In this document: positions 35,942-43,573 of the stretch, piece after piece
Numbering within the stretch: the first letter of the stretch is position 1
Layout: each line of letters opens with the position of its first letter
From: Desulfobacter latus
GTDB lineage: Bacteria > Desulfobacterota > Desulfobacteria > Desulfobacterales > Desulfobacteraceae
Direction: 5' to 3'
Length of the DNA: 52,191 nt
Assembly (NCBI RefSeq): GCF_013389365.1
Contig: NZ_JACADJ010000024.1
Span: 1-52,191, forward strand
Made by a program: the position numbers and the translations under genes
Notes under the pieces: model-generated
What the model saw: only the letters and a program-made list of their open reading frames with translations
Told to the model about the DNA's origin: nothing
Database searches by the model: none

Positions 35942-35966
35942 ATAGAGCGCTTTGCGCTCTATTTTT
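35940..35966 (-). terminator. Terminator between convergent-facing remnants, serving the decarboxylase gene
   Basis: AATAGAGCGC (35941-35950) and GCGCTCTATT (35954-35963) form a perfect 10-bp stem with loop TTT. T-rich sequence is present on both sides (TTTTT on plus), so it could act in both directions. Confidence 0.7.
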
Positions 35967-36002
35967 CAGTGCCTTCAGTGCCTTCAGTGCCTTCAGTGTA
36001 TT
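35967..36002. repeat. Tandem 9-bp repeat, four units
   Basis: CAGTGCCTT occurs three times exactly, followed by CAGTGTATT. It lies just after the decarboxylase stop codon. No protein or regulatory role is evident. Confidence 0.75.
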
Positions 36003-36022
36003 CCGTGGTTATAAAGATGAGC

Positions 36023-37699
36023 CTAAAACTTATGATAAATTTGTTCCTGTTCATCCAGGATGTCATCCAGGATGGCTTCGGTGGTATAGGGATTCATGAT
36101 CACACTTCGAAGTACCACCACCATGAAGTCATCCTCCGGCGCAAGTTTGAGCCGGGTTCTGGAAACAAAACTTTTGCCTGCTTCCCGCTGGACGCGTTGG
36201 ATGCGGATATTGATTTCGTCGAGTTCCTGGTTCAGGCGTTTACGCGCCTGCCCTTGGGCTGTTTCCATCTTTTGACGGAAGGCCATGGGAACCAGCCGGT
36301 AGGTCAGAATATTGAGTACCGGCGGGGTCACAAGTTCAAACTCCAGCCGCGCTTCTATTCTTTCGGCAAATGCCCTGGCCGTTTCAATACCGTGATCAAT
36401 CATCAGGGCATACCCTTTGGCGCCCATGATTTTTAAGGATGCGTCCAGGATCAGGCAGGCCGCTTCCCTGGAACCTTCAAGGGTTTTGATGCCTAAATCC
36501 ACAGAGCCTTTTCGGTTGACGTACCGGGCATGATAGGCAATGGCATCAAGGGCTAAAGGGTTTTTAAAATAAACCATGCCCGTTCCCATGGGCATATAAA
36601 ACTGCTTGTGGCCGTCAATGGTGACCGAATCTGCCCGTTCAATGCCTGACAACAGATGGGCATAGGTGTCGGATAACAGTATCGGGCCGCCCCATGCCGC
36701 ATCCACATGGAAATGAATCTGCTCCTGTTCACAAATATCCGCCATCTTTGGCAATGGATCAATGGTCCCTGTTTCCGTGGCCCCGGCAATGCCTATGATT
36801 GCGGCGATTTTTGTCCGTCCCTCCTGCTTCAGGTCCTGAACCGTCTGTTTGAGTTTCTTTATATCAATGGTATGATCCGGTTGTACATCAACGGCAATGA
36901 TGTTTTTATTGCCCAGGCCCAGAATTCCGCTTGCTTTTCTCAAAGAGTAGTGCCCCCGCCGGGAGACAAGGATCACCACGCGGTCTGTTTGGTGGACGCT
37001 CATGGCCTTGAACAGGCCGTCTTCTTCAATACTTGAAAAATCATCTTTGGGCGGGAACAGGCGATTTCTGGCCACCCACATGGCTGTCATATTGGCTGTG
37101 GTGCCGCCGGATGTAAATGCGCCCAAAGCCGTGCGGGTATTCTGGACATGGGCCTGGTAAAACTCCCGGCTTTGTTTGAAAAGCAGGCGATGGATTTTGG
37201 CCAGCACCTGCCTTTCAATGACAGCCAGTACCTTGGACGTTTCCATTTTAATGAGATTCTGGTTCAAGGCTGCGGTAATTGTTTTAAGGTGCACCATGAA
37301 AAAGGGCAGGGCAGAAGTCATGTGACCGATGAAGTAAGGCGATGCCACATTGACCGCTCTAGGGGCAACATCTTTAATGATGTCTTCGATAACCTGGCCC
37401 AGATTTTTCTGGGGCTGGTCGCTGATCTCGACGTCCATGTAGTTTTTAGCCAGTTCATTGAGGCTGATTTCTTCGGTGACGCCCACATGCCGGTTAAGAA
37501 AATCGTGCAGTCCGAACAGGATCTGCTCCATGTATTTAACCAGGGTCTCTTTGCTGTTTTCATCTTCGGGACGGATGAATACCCGGTCCAGGGATTTGCG
37601 GTCTGCGATCAACTGTCTGGTTGTTTTTCGTAAATTTTTCCGGCCTTGATTCCAGTTGCTTTTTACAGGTAGTGAAAAAAATGAAAAAGAGGATGACAT
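36023..37699 (-). CDS. panP: PLP-dependent group II decarboxylase, PanP-like (aspartate 1-decarboxylase)
   Basis: The 558 residues closely follow the PanP pattern, which converts aspartate to beta-alanine for pantothenate and coenzyme A. Visible are ASPYFIGHMTSALPFFM, LNQNLIKMETSK, GAFTSGGTTANMTAMWVARN, the cofactor-binding FHVDAAWGG and the PLP Lys near 365 in SVTIDGHKQFYMPMGTGM. Glutamate or tyrosine decarboxylases share the fold but not the HMTSALP and ETSK segments. It ends at a strong terminator (35940-35966). No panB, panC or panD lies nearby. Substrate is inferred from family resemblance. Confidence 0.85.
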   Translation of the reverse strand: MSSSFSFFSLPVKSNWNQGRKNLRKTTRQLIADRKSLDRVFIRPEDENSKETLVKYMEQILFGLHDFLNRHVGVTEEISLNELAKNYMDVEISDQPQKNLGQVIEDIIKDVAPRAVNVASPYFIGHMTSALPFFMVHLKTITAALNQNLIKMETSKVLAVIERQVLAKIHRLLFKQSREFYQAHVQNTRTALGAFTSGGTTANMTAMWVARNRLFPPKDDFSSIEEDGLFKAMSVHQTDRVVILVSRRGHYSLRKASGILGLGNKNIIAVDVQPDHTIDIKKLKQTVQDLKQEGRTKIAAIIGIAGATETGTIDPLPKMADICEQEQIHFHVDAAWGGPILLSDTYAHLLSGIERADSVTIDGHKQFYMPMGTGMVYFKNPLALDAIAYHARYVNRKGSVDLGIKTLEGSREAACLILDASLKIMGAKGYALMIDHGIETARAFAERIEARLEFELVTPPVLNILTYRLVPMAFRQKMETAQGQARKRLNQELDEINIRIQRVQREAGKSFVSRTRLKLAPEDDFMVVVLRSVIMNPYTTEAILDDILDEQEQIYHKF

Positions 37700-37861
37700 A
37701 TTGTGAAGGTCTTTCCTTCAATTTAAAAATTATTTTGTCCGGCCCATGCTGTCCGTTATGGACCTGCCGCCTTTTACGTTTTTCGGCTCTCATGTTGTTA
37801 ATTTAATTTGAGAACCGTATTAAAGTATGGCAGGCATACCTTAAAATAAGGAGAAAATCAA

Positions 37862-37939
37862 ATGGAACTTAATGATAAAGGTATTTTAATATGGATAACG
37901 CGATATAATCCGATCCGTAACGGCAGAATGATTATTTGA
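37862..37939 (+). CDS. Possible 25-residue small protein upstream of hpf
   Basis: The short frame MELNDKGILIWITRYNPI then RNGRMII has a very good ribosome site, AAGGAG at 37848-37853, 8 nt before the ATG. It lies 81 bp before hpf and could be a leader peptide or an independent small protein. No conserved family is recognised. The rest of 37700-38020 contains only the possible hpf promoter. Confidence 0.35.
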   Translation: MELNDKGILIWITRYNPIRNGRMII

Positions 37940-37957
37940 TTATATAGCGATCCGGCA

Positions 37958-37986
37958 TTGAGTCAGAACAGGGATTGTGGTATTTT
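37958..37986 (+). promoter_or_regulatory. Candidate promoter for hpf
   Basis: TTGAGT (37958-37963), exactly 17 bp, then TATTTT (37981-37986), 35 bp before the hpf start. Confidence 0.4.
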
Positions 37987-38020
37987 TAAATTATCATCTC
38001 ACCAATAAAAAGGAGAGCCT

Positions 38021-38371
38021 ATGAATATTTCAATCACCTTCAAAAACGTTCCTTCATCTGATGCTGTTAAATCCCATATCGAAAAAAAATTAAATAAATT
38101 GGATAAAATGCTGGATGCCCTGGCCGAGGCCCAGGTTGTCCTGTCAGAGGAAAAATTACGTAGTATTGCTGAAATCAACCTGACGTGTAATAAGCTGAAA
38201 ATTAATGCTAAGGACGAGGCTGAAGACAATAACATGTATTCAGCCATTGACGGTGTAACTGAAAAAATTAAAACCCAGATCACCAAATTCAAAGAAAAGC
38301 AACGGCGGCACCTGGCGGGTGACAAACAAAGCATCAAAGATGAAGTGCTGGAACCTGCAGATAGCGAATAG
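38021..38371 (+). CDS. hpf: Ribosome hibernation promoting factor
   Basis: The 116-residue protein of the HPF/YfiA family binds the 30S subunit near the decoding centre in resting cells. The N-terminus MNISITFKNVPSSDAVKSHIE, the LDKMLDAL segment, and AIDGVTEKIKTQITKFKEKQRRH match the short form. It lacks the C-terminal dimerisation domain of long HPF. AAGGAGAG lies 7 nt before the ATG. rpoN, often upstream, is not present here. Confidence 0.92.
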   Translation: MNISITFKNVPSSDAVKSHIEKKLNKLDKMLDALAEAQVVLSEEKLRSIAEINLTCNKLKINAKDEAEDNNMYSAIDGVTEKIKTQITKFKEKQRRHLAGDKQSIKDEVLEPADSE

Positions 38372-38391
38372 ACGAGTGTCTGAAATATGAG

Positions 38392-39450
38392 TTAACCCAA
38401 TCCCGGTCCCGAAAAGGACCGGGATTTCTGTTCAGCCTGGATAATGGCCTGCAATCCCCCGTGAAGATCCTTTAAGATGGTGTTGGCGCTGATACCTAAC
38501 CTGCGGGCATTGGAGATATCAAACACGGCCTTTTCAACAGCGGTTTTTTCCCCGCCGGTACCCCGGATCTGCAGGTGGTGATCCCTGGTTATGGTTTCAA
38601 GAAATGATAGGTTTTGTTCCAGTTTTTCAAGATGGATATGCACCCCTGCCCGCATGGCTGTCCCGATATTGGTGGGGCAGGTTGTAAGAAAGCCTTTTTT
38701 GGGGTCAAAGGCAAAATCAAGTTTATCGCCCAATGCCTTGATCATCTGTATCAGCCGGTTAAAAACATTGGCAATATCCCCGCCCGGGGACTGGGCTATA
38801 ATGCGCAGATGATCTTCCTCATTGACCCATACCCGGATAATGTTGTCCCGGCTTGTGAATATGCCGCGTCCTAACGGATAATCCCGGTTTATGCCTGCCG
38901 CGTCCATGAACCGGTCCCCTTTCCGAAAGGCCAACCCTTTTTTGAGTAGGGCATGGAATTGTTTCTCATTCAAATCCGTAAAAGCGGTATAGGTACCGGA
39001 TAATTTTTCGGGCAGGTTTCTGAACGCGTGTTTTACCGTCTTTTCCAGTTCCAGTCGCTGATCCGGGGTCATGTTGCCTGAAAAAGGAAATTTGCCCAGA
39101 TTTCTTGCCACCCGTATCCGGGAGGATCGTATGAATCGCTGTTCCGGGTCCAGGTCCGGCAGAACTACTTCCTGCAACCCAGGCTTATGTGACCAGCCTG
39201 GGTCAAGGTGATGGTAGTCTTCGATAATGGGTAGCAACACCGGGGCAAAGCAGTCATAGCTTTCCATATCCCCGGCATAAATGCCGATGTTGGAATCGGG
39301 ATTTTCAATGCCGGACCTGATGGCCTGATCAAGACTGTACCCCGACGGGGTACGGATTTCTTTCAGGTCGTTATAACGTTTAAGGGTCAGGTATTGTTTT
39401 ATTTTGGAACAAGAGGTGACGTGAAACGGCAGTCCTGGTTCAGCTGTCAT
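38392..39450 (-). CDS. ATP:guanidino phosphotransferase (phosphagen kinase, arginine-kinase-like)
   Basis: Reversibly transfers phosphate from ATP to a guanidino compound, buffering cellular energy. At 352 residues it has both the N-terminal helical domain and the catalytic domain, unlike the shorter protein-arginine kinase McsB. Visible are the specificity region TPSGYSLDQAIRSGIENPDS, GIYAGDMESYDCFAPVLLPI, NEEDH in VWVNEEDHLRIIAQSPGGD, the reactive Cys near 258 in TTCPTNIGTAMRAGVHIHL, and the flexible loop IRGTGGEKTAVE. Similar enzymes are known in a few bacteria, including relatives of sulfate reducers. The acceptor (arginine, taurocyamine or another) cannot be read from sequence. Its start overlaps the Cys-rich gene by 11 bp. 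Confidence 0.92.
   Translation of the reverse strand: MTAEPGLPFHVTSCSKIKQYLTLKRYNDLKEIRTPSGYSLDQAIRSGIENPDSNIGIYAGDMESYDCFAPVLLPIIEDYHHLDPGWSHKPGLQEVVLPDLDPEQRFIRSSRIRVARNLGKFPFSGNMTPDQRLELEKTVKHAFRNLPEKLSGTYTAFTDLNEKQFHALLKKGLAFRKGDRFMDAAGINRDYPLGRGIFTSRDNIIRVWVNEEDHLRIIAQSPGGDIANVFNRLIQMIKALGDKLDFAFDPKKGFLTTCPTNIGTAMRAGVHIHLEKLEQNLSFLETITRDHHLQIRGTGGEKTAVEKAVFDISNARRLGISANTILKDLHGGLQAIIQAEQKSRSFSGPGLG
38399..38426 (+). terminator. Hairpin after hpf, inside the phosphagen kinase 3' end
   Basis: AATCCCGGTCC (38399-38409) pairs with GGACCGGGATT (38416-38426) across a 6-nt loop, followed by TTCTGTT. It lies 28 bp after the hpf stop and overlaps the last codons of the convergent gene. The T tract is weak. 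Confidence 0.5.
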
Positions 39451-39628
39451 AGCGGGAGGATTGGGAAGATACAGCCCGGGCCGGCCGGGTTTGAATCTGA
39501 TCTAAAATAATGCAGTCCTTATGGCAGTTGGGCAGATGTCCCCTGAATTCACAATCGACGCATGGGCTTTGGGTCAGATAGCCCACTTCAAAATCAAATA
39601 AATCTCTTTTAACTGTTTGCTTGTCCAT
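39440..39628 (-). CDS. Small Cys-rich protein (putative metal-binding)
   Basis: The 62 residues contain five closely spaced potential ligands in SPCVDCEFRGHLPNCHKDC (CxxC...CHxxC), resembling a small zinc ribbon or iron-sulfur site. No family is recognised. It overlaps the phosphagen kinase start by 11 bp, so the two are probably cotranslated. The ribosome site is weak, which lowers confidence in the exact start. Confidence 0.6.
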   Translation of the reverse strand: MDKQTVKRDLFDFEVGYLTQSPCVDCEFRGHLPNCHKDCIILDQIQTRPARAVSSQSSRYDS

Positions 39629-39721
39629 AGTTTTTAAATATGCTGCAAAGTTGACATAAAACTTTATAGCATTTTATTTACACTGGGGTCAATCTCCAGG
39701 TTAAACCTGATCTTTTTTAAA

Positions 39722-40651
39722 CTACGATCTTTGAAAATATATAGTTAATTCTACATTTCTGTTGAAGGCATGATTTTTTTTATTCACATGCGATCCCTTG
39801 CGATACTCACCTCTGCTACTGACCTCAAACACTTTTGGATGCATTCCATACTTGATCAACTCATTAACAATTTTGGCAGCCCTTTTAGCACCAAGCTCAA
39901 TATTGGATATACTTTTTGATTTCAAGCTATCAGTATAGCCCTTAACATGAACTTTTACATCGTAGGGCTTGGTAAGTTTTGCAAGTTTTGATAGAAAATC
40001 ATTATATGAAGCATTCACCTTTGATTTGCCGGATGAAAACAAAATAGGCATATAAAAATCAAGACGCACTCCTGACGGATCATCAATTAACTCGACCCAC
40101 TCTTCAAGACCCAATGCTTTAATCTCTTTTTTTAGTCTCTCTTCCGCCCCACTGTCAGACATGGAAATTAAATGAGGCTCTTTTTTGTTGACATCAGAAA
40201 AAAGATCATCAGTCGTAATTCCACCCTGACGACTCATGCCGGGCATACGCTTATTGATGATAAGATTCTTTTTTTTTATAGCGTTTTTATGTATCCGAAC
40301 CTGTTCCATCAAGCGCTTTTTCTCCTCTTCAATAACTTTTTGCTTATTAAGCAGGTTGCTTCTCGATTCAATAAGCGCTTGGGGAATAATTCTATGCTGA
40401 CTTTTAATATCCTCTATTTTTAAACGAACCCACTCCTGATCCATTTTAAGGTTTAAAAGCCTTTGATTTAAAGCCTCTATCTGTGTTTCATGCTCTCTCA
40501 TTGTATCGTGTATGGTGTCACGCTCAATAATGAGATTTGCAGCATCTTGTGAGTTGCTATAAAATTCGGTTGTATATACTATATGCAGCGGTAAAAAAAA
40601 TGATGATGTCAAGAAACCAACAGTATAAAACAATATTTTGACAATATTCAT
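39722..40651 (-). CDS. OmpA-domain protein with N-terminal coiled coil (module copy 2)
   Basis: The 309-residue exported protein has an N-terminal hydrophobic signal (VKILFYTVGFLTSSFFLPLH), a coiled coil (about 40-130, containing IIERDTIHDTMREHE), a linker, and an OmpA-like peptidoglycan-binding domain (about 190-309; VHVKGYTDSLKSKSISNIEL, GAKRAAKIVNELIKYGM, NRNVELTIYF). It probably links the outer envelope to peptidoglycan. ATG 40651 is chosen because AAAGGAGAGG stands directly upstream; a frame extension to 40678 would translate that site. It is paralogous to the protein at 41719-42618. Confidence 0.85.
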   Translation of the reverse strand: MNIVKILFYTVGFLTSSFFLPLHIVYTTEFYSNSQDAANLIIERDTIHDTMREHETQIEALNQRLLNLKMDQEWVRLKIEDIKSQHRIIPQALIESRSNLLNKQKVIEEEKKRLMEQVRIHKNAIKKKNLIINKRMPGMSRQGGITTDDLFSDVNKKEPHLISMSDSGAEERLKKEIKALGLEEWVELIDDPSGVRLDFYMPILFSSGKSKVNASYNDFLSKLAKLTKPYDVKVHVKGYTDSLKSKSISNIELGAKRAAKIVNELIKYGMHPKVFEVSSRGEYRKGSHVNKKNHAFNRNVELTIYFQRS

Positions 40652-40759
40652 GAAAATTACCTCTCCTTTTGATGACAAATATCTTCTTCAGTTTCATCTT
40701 TGGAAATAAAATTAATGCTTGACCAGGCACAACAACACATGAAAATCAATCAGGTTTCC

Positions 40760-40852
40760 GGTATCCTTCATAAGCACTTTACACTTTCTGACGCAAGCTC
40801 CGTTTTCCAGGGGCTTCACCCCAAAAAGTGTAAACTACTTTTATGAGGATAT
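40760..40852. mobile_element. Degenerate second copy of the MITE-like element
   Basis: The stretch begins GGTATCCTTCAT, contains TTTACACTTTCTG, GCAAGCTCC and CCCCAAAAAGTGTAAACTACTTT, and ends ATGAGGATAT. These blocks occur in the same order as in the element at 35497-35602. The terminal repeats have mutated and no target duplication is visible, so it is older. It sits between the two genes of module copy 2. The flanking sequence 40853-40929 shows no gene. Confidence 0.65.
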
Positions 40853-40929
40853 ATTTGTTCAAATTCAAGGCGGAAACAATTTTTAACCGGATTCCAACGC
40901 CGAAGTTGGGCAAATTAACAAACGCCTGA

Positions 40930-41523
40930 TCATCGAGTTTCAGGAGGACAGCTTACCGCCATAGGCGTTACAGGAGGACCATTTTTAGGCGTACAGACAG
41001 GTGAGGCAGAAGGCGTTGAGTAAGACCCCTCACATGAGATCGGCCCTGTGGGACACCATACGTTTGCCCTGTTTACAAAGTTGAGACGCAAAATTATCTC
41101 AGCCTCTGTAATACCATTGCTCAGACGTGTAATTTCAATAACTTCAGCACCTCTGAGCCATGCCTGGGTTTCGCTGTAAAGAAGGCTGTAGTTTACACTA
41201 CCGTTGTTCATTTGTGACTGGGAATCAATATAAATGCCGTGTAACTTTTCTACAAGTTGTCTATAGCCATCAGTAATAGCAGCACGCTCTGCCATCAAAA
41301 TGCCTTCAGCTCTGGTTTTAGCCTTTTCAGGCTCAATGCCCCTTCCAATAACACGGTATGTTTCTACCTTGTTGATGCCTGACGGGTTTAGCTCTCCATC
41401 AACTACCGGCAAATGATTGGTGCGCTGATAATAACAACCACAACCTGTTAGCATAGCGCATAAAGTGATCATGATAAAAATTGATAGAGTACGATATGAC
41501 AGCACAATTGCTTTTTTCATCAT
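40930..41523 (-). CDS. LPP20-like lipoprotein (module copy 2)
   Basis: The 197 residues begin with a lipoprotein signal (IFIMITLCAMLTGCGC, lipobox LTGC), so the mature protein is lipid-anchored. The conserved domain (about 55-150) reads YRVIGRGIEPEKAKTRAEGI, LMAERAAITDGYRQLVEKLHG, ETQAWLRGAEVIEI and NGITEAEIILRL, as in LPP20/FlgT-N-like proteins. The C-terminal tail is Pro/Cys-rich (PTGPISCEGSYSTPSASPVC). GGGAG precedes the start. It is clearly paralogous to 42668-43234. Envelope function is likely, the details unknown. Confidence 0.85.
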   Translation of the reverse strand: MMKKAIVLSYRTLSIFIMITLCAMLTGCGCYYQRTNHLPVVDGELNPSGINKVETYRVIGRGIEPEKAKTRAEGILMAERAAITDGYRQLVEKLHGIYIDSQSQMNNGSVNYSLLYSETQAWLRGAEVIEITRLSNGITEAEIILRLNFVNRANVWCPTGPISCEGSYSTPSASPVCTPKNGPPVTPMAVSCPPETR

Positions 41524-41718
41524 TTTTTTCTCCCTTTATTAAGCAAGATGAATAAGTTTGAGTATGGCTTTGTCTATTTTTTATTTATTGGTCATAATTT
41601 TATGTGCGCAACATAATTAATTAATCTAAAAACCCAATAATGCATTTTTAATGCCTGGAGTAAAAAAAATATGATATAGCAGAATAAAATTTATAACTTG
41701 TCAAAAATAATGTATTTT

Positions 41719-42618
41719 TTAATTTTGATTAAAGTAGACTCTGATATCAGCCCGTCTGCTCAACATTCTACAGTGCGCAGAATTTTCACTGCAAAGCGGA
41801 TATTGCCCCATGCCGTTAAGCTTAAAAATAGATGGTTTCATACCATACTTTTTAAGCACTTGAATAACGGCTCCGGCTCTTTTGGCACTTAACTCTATGT
41901 TGCTCATTGTTTTGTTTTTAAACTTTACATCATCAGTATAACCATCCACATTGATAAAAACCTCATAAGGTGCAAGAAAGGTGGCAAGTCTGCGTAAAAA
42001 TGATCTGTATGGATCTGTTACTTTAGAACTGCCTGATGCAAAAAGTATAGGCGATGCGGTTCTTAAAAATACACCTGATGCATTCTGAACGACTTCAAGA
42101 TGGTTTTGTAAGCCGGCTTGAGCAATTTTACCGTTTAATTCACCCCCATTCATATTGGGGTTCCCTATCGGATAGTATCCTGCTAAGTCTTTTGAATAGA
42201 ATGAGTTAAAACCGACATTAGGATCAATTTTACGATTCAGATCTCTGATAACACCTCTATGTTTTCTGATAAGGTGGATGAGCCTCTCTTTTTTTTTCAG
42301 TACAATAGCAATTTTTCTTGTAAGATTAATCCGTGACTCTTTTAGATCTTGTGGAACAATTCGATTTTGATCTTGAATGCGAAAAATTTTAAGATAGAGC
42401 CACTCCTTATCCGCTTTAAGTCTCAAAAGATCTTCATTGAGCATATCAAGTTCAGCTTCATACGCTCTAACAGTATCATGGGTTGTATCTCGCTCGATAA
42501 TAGGAAATACTTTGCCGTTATCAGATGAAATAGGCTCACAAAAAGCTTTCGGCGGCGATATCAGTGCAAATATAGCCAGGCAAAAAACAACTCCGGTAAG
42601 TATTTTAATGGCTTTCAT
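41719..42618 (-). CDS. OmpA-domain protein with N-terminal coiled coil (module copy 1)
   Basis: The 299 residues show a signal peptide (ILTGVVFCLAIFALISPPKAFC), a coiled coil opening IIERDTTHDTVRAYEAELDML, and an OmpA C-terminal domain (VFINVDGYTDDVKF, SNIELSAKRAGAVIQVLKKYGM, RRADIRVYF). GGAGG lies 5 nt before the ATG. Shared blocks such as ERDTxHDT, RIVPQDLKESR and SNIEL show that it and 39722-40651 are duplicates. It lies 49 bp after its LPP20-like partner. The 195-bp AT-rich gap to the next gene holds no gene. Confidence 0.87.
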   Translation of the reverse strand: MKAIKILTGVVFCLAIFALISPPKAFCEPISSDNGKVFPIIERDTTHDTVRAYEAELDMLNEDLLRLKADKEWLYLKIFRIQDQNRIVPQDLKESRINLTRKIAIVLKKKERLIHLIRKHRGVIRDLNRKIDPNVGFNSFYSKDLAGYYPIGNPNMNGGELNGKIAQAGLQNHLEVVQNASGVFLRTASPILFASGSSKVTDPYRSFLRRLATFLAPYEVFINVDGYTDDVKFKNKTMSNIELSAKRAGAVIQVLKKYGMKPSIFKLNGMGQYPLCSENSAHCRMLSRRADIRVYFNQN

Positions 42619-42667
42619 TTTTCCTCCATTCGTTCAAATTTTTGTATCAGTTGTTTTTAGGGGCTCC

Positions 42668-43234
42668 TTAATACCGCTTGTATTTTATTGAATGTTTTTC
42701 CTCATAGTATGTTTTTTTTGAGTCTCTGCAACACCCGCCGAAATTATAACAGCCTGGTTTGGTAAAAGTAGATTTGAAACAGGGGGCAGGGCAGCAACGG
42801 TTACCGCAACAAGGAATCGGCAGACGCAAAACCATTTCCGCCTCTGTTATGCCGTTGCTTAATCTGTTGATTTGCACAATTTCTGCACCTCTTACCCATG
42901 CTTGCGTTTCATTGTGCGAAAGCGAATAGGCAACACTTCCGTTGTTGATATATGCCAAGCTGTCAACATAAACGCCGTAAATTTTTTCAGTCATCAACCT
43001 GTAGCCATCAGCTACAGCTGCTCTTTCAGCCATTAGAATGGCTTGAGCCCTTGTCTTTGCCCTTTCTGGTTCAATGCCTTTTCCGACAACACGCAATGTC
43101 GTTGTCGGTAAAGGCGTAATATAGCCTGGACACCCATAAATACAACCTTGTGCATACGCCTGACCAGCAGCAAAGTAGATAAGCATCAAACAGGCAATAA
43201 CGCCCTGCAAACACCGAACTTGTTTTATTTCCAT
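42668..43234 (-). CDS. LPP20-like secreted protein (module copy 1)
   Basis: The 188-residue protein has a signal peptide (LQGVIACLMLIYFAAGQAYA, cut before QGC). The conserved domain includes LRVVGKGIEPERAKTRAQAI, LMAERAAVADGYRLMTEKIYG, ETQAWVRGAEIVQI and NGITEAEMVLRL. The C-terminal region is Cys-rich (CCGNRCCPAPC, CYNFGGCC). AYAQGC is not a classical lipobox, unlike its paralog at 40930-41523, so it may be periplasmic rather than lipid-anchored. AAGGATAA precedes the ATG. It is the first gene of the leftward duplicated block. Confidence 0.82.
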   Translation of the reverse strand: MEIKQVRCLQGVIACLMLIYFAAGQAYAQGCIYGCPGYITPLPTTTLRVVGKGIEPERAKTRAQAILMAERAAVADGYRLMTEKIYGVYVDSLAYINNGSVAYSLSHNETQAWVRGAEIVQINRLSNGITEAEMVLRLPIPCCGNRCCPAPCFKSTFTKPGCYNFGGCCRDSKKTYYEEKHSIKYKRY

Positions 43235-43573
43235 CTAATTATCCTTACATGTTTAATGAGTTAAAATAAAGTTTCCACATTGATCAATGGTTCGGACAGT
43301 GTTTAACCCCTGGAATCAAGGAATTCCAGCTATGCTGACATTGATTTGCAACTCAGCTTACACATTTTGGCATATCGACAATTTGTTTTAAATCTTTAAA
43401 AACAGCTTTTTGGCATGTCGTTTTATTTGACACCACATTTGTGCGCATTATATTTACTTGAGTTTTCGAAAAATATTTTTATTTTAATATCAGTATATTA
43501 TGTCTTATTTTGATGGTGTATTAATTGTTTTTGCTTGAATTTAATAATAATATCATAATGTTAAGTTTTTTTT
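43235..43573. promoter_or_regulatory. Divergent intergenic region with two direct repeats
   Basis: This AT-rich 339-bp gap separates the leftward module from the rightward Bat operon and must hold both promoters. Two similar words, TTTTGGCATATCG (43365-43377) and TTTTTGGCATGTCG (43407-43420), could be binding sites. TTGCTT (43531-43536), 17 bp, CATAAT (43554-43559) is a possible but very close promoter for moxR. No gene was seen. Confidence 0.35.

Noticed and set aside
35967-36002. CRISPR-like short tandem repeats
   Set aside because: The unit is 9 bp without spacers, so this is a simple tandem repeat and not a CRISPR array.
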